Shown here: positions 1 through 11,028 of the stretch, in pieces
Numbering within the stretch: position 1 is the stretch's first letter
Layout of the letters: every line of letters starts with the position of its first letter
Assembly (NCBI GenBank): GCA_008508345.1
Contig: QNGE01000130.1
Coordinates: 70,887-134,886, forward strand
Source: Paragonimus westermani
Taxonomy: Eukaryota; Platyhelminthes; Trematoda; Plagiorchiida; Troglotrematidae
Reading direction: 5' to 3'
Length of the DNA stretch: 64,000 nt
The notes under the pieces: generated by a model
What the model saw: the letters and a program-made list of their open reading frames with translations, nothing else
Told to the model about the DNA's origin: nothing
The model's database searches: none
Made by a program: the position numbers and the translations under genes

Positions 1-94
1 CCCGTTATAAAAAGGTTGCACAACTCAGTATAAAGATGGCAGAGCGTCACAGAAATCGCCATATACAACTGTTAGGGCAAAGACCTTTTTCCAA

Positions 95-215
95 GGCACC
101 ATGAATAACCATGTTGTTTTGACTAACGAACTAATCCTCGCCTCTCACTGGAAAAAGGCGGTTTTGTCCTTTATCGTCTTACCGCTTCCTGACTGATCAT
201 CTGCTTATAAATAAC
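95..215. repeat. dispersed repeat, copy A (pairs with 5340-5455)
   Basis: This stretch shares an ordered set of words with 5340-5455: 'cctcgcctc.cactg', 'gttttg.cct.t.tcg.ctta' and 'tgcttaya.aacaacca'. Identity looks like roughly 70 percent by eye. Neither copy has recognisable coding potential, so the element class is unknown. It lies in a furry intron. Confidence 0.5.
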
Positions 216-1989
216 CACATTCGCTCGCTACTGAGTATCACAGTGTAACTAAGCTAGGTCATCATCTTGCTCTGCACATAATTGTGCTTGACCGCCCCCA
301 TATCGTTGTGGCTGAATCTGAAGGTTTTTAACCAAGTGCAGTTGATTAAACAGCCATCATAGGATACAACACACTTGGCAGCGGCAATAAGATTTCGTTT
401 GAAGAATTGAAGTTGACTTCAATACAGCAAGTCAAGTTGATGAAGCTATTGACGATGAAAGTCATAAGCTCTCCAAACAAAAGTCCATCGACCTCTAACA
501 GTAGTTCGGTGGAAGCAACAGAAACACCACCATGGGATTCTTATTCGACCCTGTAGCTAATATCTCCTCCAAGATGTGAGGACATTTCTCGCACAGATTT
601 CTCTATTCTAGACGATCTACGAAGGGTATGTTTAACGTCGAAGAAGATAGGGACGGTTAACCATACAAAGTATCTAAACTTCCTTCTCCCAGAAAGTGAA
701 CGTGATTTTCACTTCATTGAAACCGCTTAGACTCTCGTTCGGATAAACAATACACAATCCTCACTCTTCACCACCCGTTATCAGTGCCTGAAACAGAGCA
801 CAATAGATGACTGTCGCATACGCAAGCACGGCCAACTGCGAAGACAAACGTTTCAAGATTCATTCCGTTATGGATAACCAAGTTAAATGTTCGATTTTCG
901 TCAGTGGCTTACAGTCGTTGACGGGTTCAAGCAAAAACCAAATATAACAGTAAAATTGGTCACAAATGAGTGTCAACAGCTTATTAGCCTTTAGAACGAT
1001 ACTATTATGATTCAACAATCAGGCTGTTACAAAACAAGCAATATCAATGCAAGTGGATGTATACCAGCCTCTCGTAGCCCAAACAAATAGTCTGTTGGTC
1101 GCACCAAACAGCTTCTAACTTAATGCTGGTGTTGTGGTGAGTTACCAATACGTAGTTTGGTAGATTAGTTGGGTTAGCAAGAACCCATTTAGCACGACTG
1201 TATACAGTCAGAAAAAATACGTACACAAAGTGACGCAAGCTGGACCATAAAAACAACAATTCCCAGCCAAACAAACACGGAATAGACTGTTTGTCCGATG
1301 TCCGAAAAACCGGTGAATCGTTCCAATAGTCTATTGGTTGGACATTGGATTGGAAATCAAAACTCGTAGGAAATTTACGTCATTAATGGTCATTTAGCCT
1401 GTCTGCAGTGAGACAATACACTGAACATTAATCCGATTTCTCATAAATTGTGGTGCCCCATGGTGAAACATAATGCAAAAATACAACTTATTTAGTTCGC
1501 GGCGATTCGGATTGCCCGAACAAAAAAAAACATAGGTTGGATGTATCGTCATTTGATAGGAACTCAATCAAGAGCAATTGCCACTTATCAAAATGGCAAT
1601 CAGACTCCTTGAATTTGATCGAAAGGGGAATTTATGATTACTCAGCCTATCTCTCTACAATAATTGTAATAAACTGAGTGCTCCTCAAGTTCAAGCATCT
1701 GCTTAAGAATTATGAAAAAAAGTGGAAACATCACACAGATGTGTTTATTGGATGACTCGGCCATTGTTCACAAATTCAAACAAAATTACACCTACAGCTT
1801 GGACACCAATCCGTGTTTCGTTCTTAACGTCCGGTACCGCGTGGAATTGAGTTAATGATAGACCAGGAGCTACAAGGTTGAGAAACTAATAGGATCATCA
1901 CTACTAAAAACTGCTCATCATGAGTGGATACAAATAGTAGTGGTCAAAAAACAGCCGCCCATCACGGATATCTGCTAATTAGTCTGCTG
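216..1989. other. intronic sequence, nothing recognised
   Basis: AT-rich sequence with only short chance ORFs (for example 1044-1274 minus). No conserved furry block, RNA gene or transposon domain was recognised on either strand. The next furry exon after 6168-6353 is not found here and should lie beyond the left edge of the window. Confidence 0.5.
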
Positions 1990-3068
1990 GTTTACATAAT
2001 CTCGTAGGAATATGTTATTATCGACTGCCATTACCAGATGATTTATCCATGATTTTCAACAATGGAAAACACTTTGATAAGCTGGACATGTTTGATGCTT
2101 ATCTCCAAAACACGGTTGACGAGGACTTGAAACAGCTTTCAACTGGTAACACCCATAGTGGTCTGTTTTGTTGCAGCTGCCGACTATCTGGAGTTAAGAC
2201 AGTTCCCGGAAATTTCTCAACCAGTAATTGATACACTAGTGACTGACGCTCAAGGTGCAGTAGTATACCTGGATGATATACTGATGCCCGACAAGACTCC
2301 GGATGAGCCAGTTGAGGGAGTGGATTGTGTGTTGGATAAGAAAAGATTGCGGGTTTCATTTGAGTTTAGATAGGTGTGAATGTTTTATTCGATCGGTCAA
2401 ATGTTCAGGATTCATGGTCGACCAGGATAGTAGACACCTTGATTCTAGCAACCTCAGAATGTGACAACGCCACAAACCTGACATCCATCCTATCATTTTT
2501 CGGCCCAGAGAGCTACTGAAACCCTCTCCTATCTACAACGCACGAGACTCGCACGCTATTCAAACAGCTATTGACGAAAGATGCCACTTGGTATTGGAAA
2601 CGAGTGTATCAAAGAACAGTTGACAATATCAAATCAACGCTCACTTCCGATCTTCTCAACAATTTTAATCCTAAATATGGAAATCACAGTTACGGAATAT
2701 GCTTATGGTCTGGATGTTGTTCTCACGCAAACGTTTCTTGACAGCTCTGAAAAAGCGACCAAGAACGCAGTAAGAACCCGCACATGCGCCGAGAAGAATT
2801 GTGGATAGACAGAAAAGGGGAGCTTAACAAGTATATCTGCTGTGAGAAAGCTCCGTAAATTTACTGACCAGTAGTAAGGGATCTTTGATTCCCACAAATT
2901 GCTTTAGGATCAGTGGCTTATACTACTCACAGGACACAAATCGCCATATTTATTTCATTTCTGGTTCCAAAACGGGCATTCCGGTACAATCAGCTGGTAA
3001 ATTGCAAAGGTGGTGATTCTAGGCTCCAATGTAGACGTACTTCAGACCTTCGTAGAGTAATTAAACAT

Positions 3069-3116
3069 CAGTGTGAACCACCGATGTAATATTGTATACG
3101 ATGATGATGATGATGG
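3069..3116 (+). mobile_element. very short RTE-type 3' tail
   Basis: The motif 'agtgtgaaccaccgatgtaa' is followed by 'gtatac' and (gatgat)n. It matches the 3' ends at 4521-4570, 14118-14190, 17590-17640, 35778-35822 and 57590-57645. It sits inside the gypsy pol between the RNase H and integrase linker, so it is probably an extremely 5'-truncated insertion. Confidence 0.6.
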
Positions 3117-3464
3117 TCTTTCATGATTGAGTCGTACGTTGTTTGAAAAGAAGATATGGTTACTGCCACCATTACAGTCTAGAATGATGCCGAACAAAAC
3201 GCTATCTGTACAATACCAATCACATTGCGAAAGGTTAGGTCTGCCACCGAAGAAGACGAAATTATGCAGCAGGTTTCCGGGTACGTGCAGCGAGTTTGGC
3301 TTACAGTTCAGTTGAGTAGAGAGCTGAAACAGCTCTTTCTATGTCGTCAACCAATATCGGTGATCAACTCATGCCTATTACTTGATGACATGATAGTCAT
3401 TCTGATAGCATTTCGTCAAGTTGTTTTGATACAGTCTCATACGGCTAATCCGAGGATTGGCCAC

Positions 3465-3509
<45 letters not shown>
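3465..3509. repeat. (AAT)15 microsatellite
   Basis: Uninterrupted run of AAT trinucleotides, about 45 bp, located exactly where the gypsy integrase zinc-binding region begins. It gives poly-Asn in one frame and poly-Leu on the opposite strand, so the long ORFs through it are artefacts. Confidence 0.95.
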
Positions 3510-4520
3510 CTCTGGCACAAAATTTTGTTTATTGCCTTGGAATCGATGATACGACAAAAGAAATCGTTAAAAGCTGGTTCGCCTCCGATCAGTAAGCTAA
3601 GAATCCGACCAAATTTCCATAACAACCTTGGCCTTAACCAAAACACCCACGGTCTAGTCTATATGGCAAGTATGCCGATCCAATCGGTGAAAGCAATAAA
3701 TCCGTTATCGTTGACTGTACGGACTTCTACTGACGAGGGCAAAATTCCCCCTAATTCATTCCCTGGCTCGTTCAATCATCGATTAGGACGTGCCCGTCTA
3801 CCCTCTTTTCCATCGCACACTTCCGTGTGTTCTATGTTCCGCCCACGACGTGACCATGTAAGCCACTTTTACGGATTGTCAACATTGTACGATTTCTGTC
3901 GGTTCCCTGTCTCACGTTCGAGGTCGTATCACTGCGGCTCCATTTGTTCCCGTTCCCTTAGCGCAACAGTTTGTTTGTTTCTCCCATTTGTTCTTAACTA
4001 TTCACCCGGTTTCTTTGTACTGTTGTAAAGTACCCAGGACTTTAAATAAAATAAGTTTTATATTTTGTCTATGCAATAATCGTCGCATCAGCAGTACTGT
4101 TGTTTCTACGATCAACATAGTTTTGTCACTTCATGGTCGTGAAAACCAGACACGTTCATCTGGTACACGTTGCATGGATGCCTATTCTAAGCACCCCGGA
4201 ATATAAATCAACCGGAAAATGCAACGAGGACCAACACCACTTCATTGCTTTAGCGGATGTTCGATCAATTCACATTCTGTCATATGCTTGTATCCGACAT
4301 CTATACACAACACACGTTTGTGCAGTTTAACCAGTTTTAGGCCTCTTACAATATCGAACACACCCATCATCCATTGCATCATCTCCAATCTAATGGTCAA
4401 GCAGAACGTTTTGATTATACATTTAAACGTGTACTCCTCAAAGCCAAAGACGCCAACCAACGACTCCTGCTCGTATAGCATTGCACAGTACCATACGGCA
4501 CTTAATATATACATCAAAGA

Positions 4521-4800
4521 TAACCTCATCATCATCATCATAGACAGCAATACATCAGTAGTTCACACTAANAAATAATACGGCCCTCACCGTTGACTTA
4601 TATACGCGACCTTTAAGCTTCAGAGAAATACCCCTCTGTCGTCAGAGATGTCTCAAATTAGCGAATACCGTCCTAGCCTTAGAGATGCGCGCTTCTATTT
4701 CGTTCCCTAAACCTCCACCGCTACTGATGCAGCTTCCCAGGTATACAAACCGGTCAACAACCTCCATGACTGCATCATCTAACCTCAAATCTACGTAGTC
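4521..4800 (-). mobile_element. RTE/CR1-like non-LTR remnant: RT C-terminal fragment and 3' tail
   Basis: The minus strand encodes VVDRFVYLGSCISSGGG and ISKARTVFANLRHL (about 4790-4640), the conserved region downstream of the RT YADD box. It is a close relative of the copy at 56680-56870. The tail words 'gtgtgaactactgatgtatt' plus a TGATGA run follow at 4570-4521, so the stretch between RT and tail is mostly deleted. One ambiguous base (N) lies at 4572 inside this remnant. Confidence 0.8.
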
Positions 4801-5339
4801 ACAGCAATCCTGCAAAGCGCATTCCGAGCTCCATACAGTGGAATATTTGGAAGACAGCTGCACGGGGTCCTTGATACACTCCGGCCCGGTAAGTCAGGTG
4901 ATCATGGAAGGAAATTATGATCGGCGACACGGTGTTAAGGAACAATCGGTCAGAACGAAGAACCAGTATAGATCAGAGATGGTGAAGGGGGCATCGAACG
5001 CGGCTGTGCAGACTGAGCAATAACTGAAACTTCAACGACCTATTCGAAATCCCAATGGGCATCAACTGATGGATCCGACATGTCAACTAGACAGGGCATC
5101 AGAAGGCAAACGTCAACAGAACGAATGCCCTCCAAACATTGCCACGTTGCTGTATACTCCCAGCCCAATTATAACACCCATATCCGCCTCAGTTCCACAT
5201 AAACCAACAAGAAGAAGATTAAGCAACACAGAAGAGGGCCAAATAAAGCAAGGACGCCAGTTAGACCATTTTAGGACAATCAAGTCTCTGTCTTGAGTAA
5301 CAGTAGCATTTTCAAAAGAGCGGGGTCACGACAACCACC

Positions 5340-5455
5340 TTTTCCAAATAACTTCCTCGCCTCGCACTGACCCAATGGTTGTTTTGCCCTATGTCGCTTT
5401 ACGGCCTGCTCATTGGCTACTTGCTTACGAACAACCATACCGGCAACATGAATAG
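5340..5455. repeat. dispersed repeat, copy B (pairs with 95-215)
   Basis: This is the second copy of the repeat at 95-215, in the same orientation. The minus strand carries a 62-codon ORF (5280-5468), but nothing in it is recognisable. The two copies are about 5.2 kb apart, on either side of the gypsy remnant. Confidence 0.45.
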
Positions 5456-5839
5456 GCCCTGTAATCACTTCATAATGAGGCTGCAGCTAATTAATGTCTG
5501 CCTAATCCCTACCGGTGTGGGTCAATCTATAGGTTTGAGCTGATTACGGCTATCAATGAGTGAACTATTAGTGTGATCATTACAGGACACAGAAGTATCT
5601 CGACCAATGTGTAGTTTTACGACAGTACAGGTAGCAACCAGTGGAATCACTCCGTCAAACATTATCAGTCACGCATACAGCTGCTCACATATGCCTAACA
5701 TGATGTTATTTTAATGCACGTGGATAACGAAGCGTAAAACCCCACGATACCAAGAAAGTAGGTGAGATAATTATCACAAATACTAGTGACAAAAGTAACC
5801 GTCGTATTCACACACTCGGATTTCGCTCCTGCAAAGGAT

Positions 5840-5915
5840 CGTCAATAATGCCACGGCCGTTACTAGAACCTGGCCACGCCTTCATGAGGCGACTGTGTTC
5901 ACCGTTGTGTCTTTG
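5840..5915 (-). mobile_element. tRNA-like SINE remnant
   Basis: The minus strand shows 'gtcgcctcatgaaggcgtgg' followed by 'ccaggttctagtaac', a B-box-like GGTTC word. It shares its order with the better copy at 62870-62935 ('gattgcctcgtgaaagcgtg'). The A-box half is degraded. It lies in a furry intron, in the same orientation as the gene. Confidence 0.5.
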
Positions 5916-6167
5916 ACCCCACATTAAGCACGGCTGAATCATCATAAGTAAACACGCAGCCAGATTCGTCTCGAGAACAGACACAGTAACTCTCCTGCTA
6001 ATTCCAACCGATGACTCCTCGACTAGGACTTCTCTCCAAGTCTCGAGGCGACCAAGTAGTCCGAATATTACTCGAAAATGAATGTGGATAAGTGTTTACA
6101 TATGACGATTCAGTCGTACCTAATGTGTATTCGTATACATATAGACATTACCAACAGGTTCACTCAC

Positions 6168-6353
6168 ATGAGCGAGCAGAGTAGCTGGTGCGAGCGACGT
6201 CAGGACGATCAAGTAGCGTAGGATCACTCGAAGATTAGGAGGACGATGGCGAATCAAAGTGACCCATAGTTGACGTAAGACTTCAGTGGTGGTCAGACAC
6301 TCGGTCAATCGAAGCGTCAAGTAAAACAAATTGTTGAGTACGATTTCAGTGGC
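6168..6353 (-). CDS. fry: furry exon (last one in window)
   Basis: The 186-nt exon has phase 0 at both ends: tcatag|GCCACTGAA acceptor and GCTCAT|gtgagt donor. It encodes ATEIVLNNLFYLTLRLTE, then NLRVILRYLIVLTSLAPATL, the highly conserved Furry block (fly: LNNLFYITAKF, NLKVILRYLVIVSGMAP). It joins in frame to the CAG end of the exon at 11029. Very secure. Confidence 0.93.
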
Positions 6354-7796
6354 CTATGAAATAAGAATCAGTTAAATCAGTAAACGGGGATCATGGGTTG
6401 TGCATTGACAAAGCAAAGAAAACGACAAATGGGCTGGGAACAAACGCACAAAATTATTAGCGGCAGGGTTATATGCACACAATACCACCAATGTCAGCCC
6501 TACAATCTGCAATCTTAAGAAAGAACATCTAACTGGCTTCCAGCATTATTCATACATTTTCGATCTGTCACACCACTAAGTGGGTTAAAAGCCTGATACT
6601 TTGGTGACGGTGACAAAGATACGCGGCGGCAGATAAACATCGGCAACAGAAAAATACACAAAATAATGAGTTCCAACAAGGAATCGAACAAGTTAAGGAT
6701 GAGAGCATGCCATCAATCACCGTACGGTTATTTCTAAAAAAAAAAACAGCTTCACATAGCGGAGTGGACGGTTACGTTGTCCCGATTTAAAAAACGATGC
6801 CTGTAGACTTTACTCAGAGAAGTCAAAATGCAAAAGCTTTGTTCTGAAATTCTAGGAAACTTCCATCGTCCAGCCGTCACATACTTGGAGGAGAGATAAG
6901 ACACCGCTAACGAATACCAAACAAAGGGAACACGGTATAAATGTTCAAGACGCATAGTCCGCGCCTAAAGAAGGACAAACAATTTAGCAACTTTCTTGCC
7001 GGTGACTCGCATTAATGTTTGAGAATAGCAGAAAAAGGGAAATAAAGGAATTCAGAATTAGTTAGGAAAAAGCGTCAGTAGGAAAGAGACTGGATAAACC
7101 GTATATATGCTACGATATCGGTCGCACCGTTCACAACCAAAGGAAAACAACACCCGTCAACCACATTGTATAAGTTTGCACCATTCCATTAGTCTGGGTG
7201 AATGTAATTCAACTCAACTTTACAGTGTCCACTGATTAAAAGCTTCTGAAGTAGTAGTTAGCTCGCAATTTCTTCAAACAATCTCGGCCTGATGAGCCTG
7301 AACAGAGATGACATCAGTTTCCCACTATCAATTTGATGGTGATTATCATAAAACATTACAAACTTTGTACCCTAGCAAGTGCTCAGGTTAATTAACTTTC
7401 CGTTACTACGGCCTTGTAAGTAAGCTTGGGTGTCATAGAGTCGTCTGGAATTAATCGTTCCCTAATGATACGAAACGTTGTCCTTCAAAAAAAGAAATCT
7501 TGGGGTTATAGTTTGAAATCAGCAATAAATGTTAACATTTTAAATAAAACAGAGAGCGTGTGTTTCATGAGGTGGAAACACCCGATGTATGAATAATACT
7601 GTTGCACTTATCAAAATAACATAAAAACCAAAAAGTTATGCACATGAAAGAACTGGTGTCTTTGTGTTGCTTGGAGTTGACGTTGAAGTCGTTGGTGCGG
7701 AATGCGAACTCGACATTTGCAGGTGATGAAGAAGCTATAAGATATCCGCACCAAATTTAGTACGAATAAAGTTGAATAGTTTGGGCGTCGTGGTTA
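6354..7796. other. intron segment, no gene recognised
   Basis: Part of the 4.7-kb intron between furry exons 11029-11696 and 6168-6353. There are only short chance ORFs. At 7466-7488 the plus strand reads CCTAATGATACGAAACGTTG, resembling the CTGATGA...GAAAC core of Penelope-associated hammerhead motifs; this is discussed in the findings. Confidence 0.5.
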
Positions 7797-7799
7797 ACA

Positions 7800-7892
7800 T
7801 GTTATTGATAAACAGATTGGGAATAACACAACGTTACGAGCAAGTTGTAATACTCTACGTTTCAACCACCTCGGGTTGCTTTCCTCAGGAGT
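7800..7892 (-). mobile_element. Penelope-type terminal unit with hammerhead-like core
   Basis: The minus strand reads CCTGAGGA, a short hairpin (aacccgaggtggtt), then GAAACG, then a conserved tract ending in GTGTTATTCCCAATCTGTTT. The same unit recurs at 53301-53390 and, in shorter form, at 63966-64000. The CTGANGA-hairpin-GAAA arrangement is that of hammerhead ribozyme cores known from Penelope-like elements. Assignment to Penelope is inference. Confidence 0.55.
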
Positions 7893-7905
7893 AGTGTGAT
7901 CGATT

Positions 7906-8760
7906 TGGTACTTATCCTTTACTGATGGTAAACCCAGTGTCTCAACAACCAGCCATTGTGGTCGATGAGGTCGTTGTCCACTAAAAGTAAGAACGAAACG
8001 ACAACAAACCAACACATGATATTAATCCATATACGTGTTCCAATAAGAGCGATAGTCTTGAATGGAACCTCGCCACCTACAACTAACAGCTTTGTGGTCT
8101 ATCTGAGACCAGGCCTGATTTGGAGGAGGTACGCGTCAACTATAGTAATGACGTGTATGAGGCCTAAAACTAGCGCTGGCTAAAACTAGCTTACGTTCAG
8201 TGCACAGCCTGCTATTATCTGACCGATATGACGCTATTCCAAATCTACCATCTAAACGAAACGCGGCCTCACCAAAGCGGCCGAACTGGGCATTCATGTC
8301 TCCGAACAGAACGACTATATCAGAACCATGTTTCGACCGAAGGAGAGCGGCCAGATCCGAGTAAAACGCATCCTTGATATCGACGTCAATGCAGTCGGTT
8401 GGAGCATAAGCAGTCACAAAGAACAGATTTCTGAAGGATTTTTGTCTAGAGCTGGCCTCCGCAAAACCTACCAAACGGACGGCACATAGTCTATTGATAA
8501 CAGAAATCCAATGTAGCAATGCGCCTGCAGTCGTCGTGCTAAAAACTATACACATCCCAGCCTGACCAGTAACAGCGGCCGTGGAATCACCCGAAGTGTA
8601 CAACCAGTATCGGGTAGACAGTGCGGGTACTGTTAGTTCTATACGTTGACTACTTTCCTGGATTCTCGTTTCCGACATACAGCAGACATCGACATTCAAC
8701 GAGTCTAACGTTTGTGCGAGAGCGTGCGAACGTTGAAGGCGCCTATATTAATGCGCATTC
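7906..8760 (-). mobile_element. RTE/CR1-like non-LTR endonuclease domain remnant
   Basis: AP-endonuclease-type (EEP) domain. The frame starts at the ATG near 8757 (MRINIGAFNVRTL). After a frameshift the main 187-codon ORF (8136-8699) carries DVCCMSETRIQ, FFVTAYAPTDC and VVLFGDMNAQFGRFGE, the expected motif order: catalytic SETRIQ, then SAYAPT, then GDMNAQ. The C-terminal part continues out of frame (SQIDH, then SDHVLVC) to about 7950. The RT region is absent. A Penelope-type terminal unit follows directly, in the same reading frame. Confidence 0.88.
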
Positions 8761-11028
8761 TAGGTCTAAGCGAGGGGCGAAGGAGACCTCAAGCTGAATG
8801 GTAAGTGATTGGACATACCAACACAGTGTCACTATGATTGGCAATATCTGTTGTAGGACCTGTAGAGTAATTAGCAGAAATAGAGGTTGGGATGGTCCTG
8901 GGGCTTAACTTTGATAGGACAGTGGGGGAGGGGTCAGCAGTAGCATGTTTCCGCCTATCCACCCTGTTGTATGCAGCATATAGAGCGACCCGACACACTA
9001 CGAGACGGCCGATGTAGTATGAAATTGTTGGTGTTGTGAATGTTAACGGGTGTAATATAAATTGAAGTTCACCCACAACTGAGCGCAGCTGTCATACTAT
9101 CATACTTTTTAGTCAGCCTCTTTCGGAAAGAAGTTTTTGTTGAAGCTCGTCACCAGTGTATATATGTATTGTATGTGTGCTGAGGTACTACCGGGATGTC
9201 CAAACCGGAACAGTTTCAGCGTAAGATAGTGGAACATCAACAGGATTTCAAGATTAAAACGATCAATGTTCCAGTGGATCAAGTGGCATGAGCAGCATTC
9301 TCGTACTGTGGCTTGTGCCGTAGCAGAGTAGTAAATAAGAACAAATACATAAACAGAAAAAACTAAGCAAAATAATGCGGTTTCGTGAGCAAGAAAGGTC
9401 AACAATTTTAGGAATATAGGTCTCCCACACTGCAATGCCAGTTTTCAAGCGACGCTCTGATTTACTATGCACCGACCAACCAGGTAGCCAGCATTCATCA
9501 ACCTTACCCAGCGATACAGTTAAGGATCCCATAACCTACGATCACACCGTTGATCGGCCGACAAAATGATGAAAAGCAGCGTCCACCGACTTCCTGATAA
9601 AAGCGTCTTTTCATCACTTCAGATCGCCTAGCCACGCAAGCTTTGTGGTCTATAAGCAGACTCGTCGTATGAGTGCATTTCAGTTCATCGTCATCCCCGT
9701 TATATATGGAATCGGTAGATGTCCGAAGAATAAGTTTGTTCTTACGATATGTTCAAAAGGCCGATAACCCAGTCAACCACATTTGTATGGCACCTTTGAA
9801 ATAGACTTTTCTGCAACAGGTTTGAGTGGTTATTGAGATGTGTGTTCAATGTTTGTTTAGATTAATCCAGTGTTGTGACCCAGGTGGTTCGACTGTTAGT
9901 GTTGTTTAATAAGTGTTTCAAGAAACCCGGTCGTTCCATTTCTAATTAAACATTTTATATTTGTGAACAGATGAACACTGAACAAACCAGAAAATGAGGC
10001 GACTACGAACAAAGGCATAGTCTGGATCAGTTGCGACGAAAGCCAATGTTTAAGTTGCGTACGCGGTTGAGTTGCATACAGTGGTCTTCAAATGATGTGA
10101 TGCCGTCTTCTGTGTTGAGATATGCGATGATATAGACAAAGTATATGAGATGCGAACAGTTGAGCAATGAGCAACAAGGACGAGCAACTGTACTCTTATA
10201 TTTGACAGTGCATCCTATCGTACACGACCTCTGATATCCGAAGAAACGTGCTCTTAGTCAACATGATATTTGTTGAGGTCGGGTGTCGAAATAACCGTAC
10301 AGATTGGGGAAATCGGGGTTGGGCATACAGAACGGACAATATTAATTTACCCTGAATGTGTTGTATAACAGGCAGTTTCGTTGTGAGTAGTATACTACTC
10401 ACAAGTAGTGTATTACCCACAAGGGACATTCAGGAGCAAAAGGACAAGCCCCGAACACGACGGACAAGAAGAGACTATCGAAACAGTGTGTACATGATGT
10501 GTGAGAACTTTCACCAAGGCGAATGACCACGTACTGTCACCCAATGTATGTGAGTGCATGTCCGTCGTGCAAATGAGTGTACACGTTTGTGGTTTAGTTT
10601 TTGACATGACCTATACGGAAGTTTGCGCAATAAACCAACTTGTTGGCCAAGCGTCTTTTGCGGACACAACAAATGTAAATGAAACCGTACACGACGTAAC
10701 AATTAAGTCCATGACTAGTTTAACTTTGCAATGAAGTCTCAAAACGGTGTTATTGGTTGATATGTACCACATACAGGTTTCCTTTTCTGTAGATTACGGT
10801 TAAGACTGACTCCCAGGTAGGCAGTTTGTCCCGCAATCGTCAATTGTTGGCCCTAGTGAGTAGACATGGAGCACGGCTCGACCCTGTGAACTCCTCACGT
10901 ACTGTACCATAGACCGTGAAGTTACGTTCACTTCAAACACAAGAATGAGTCTTCGGTCGTGACTTTCTTAAGAAAAGCAGTGCGAACAGAATTGCAGTTA
11001 TACTATTGCATGAATGATGCGAACCAAC
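8761..11028. other. intron segment, unassigned
   Basis: This is intron upstream (in transcript order) of the RTE endonuclease. Overlapping minus-strand ORFs at 9109-9532 (108 and 89 codons) include STRMLLMPLDPLEH in one frame and a hydrophobic run in another. They look like a decayed repeat, not an exon: no furry block, no other domain and no consistent splice sites were recognised. Confidence 0.45.

Larger units (their letters stand above)
1990..4515 (+). mobile_element. Ty3/gypsy LTR retrotransposon pol remnant (RT, RNase H, integrase)
   Basis: Degenerate pol region read in three shifting frames. RT: RLPLPDD near 2020, then HFDKLDMFDAYLQ (about 2060-2105) and AVVYLDDILM (2250-2285), the YLDD catalytic box. 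The RT thumb and connection follow at 2360-2440. RNase H-like remnants are KSTLTSDLL (about 2635) and SEKATKNAVRTRTCAEKN (2750-2800). The RH-IN linker is at 3220-3460 (RKVRSATEEDEIMQQ). The integrase zinc region has GIDDTTKEIVKSW (3540-3580) and NPTKFP (3603). The core region has SNGQAERF and TFKRVLLKAKD near 4390-4450. It is broken by stops, frameshifts, an AAT microsatellite, a short RTE tail and an insertion at about 3740-4170. No gag, protease or paired LTRs were identified. Not functional. Confidence 0.85.

Noticed and set aside
3225..4028. 267-codon plus ORF with a poly-Asn tract
   Set aside because: It is a composite of gypsy linker sequence read through an AAT microsatellite into other frames, not a gene.
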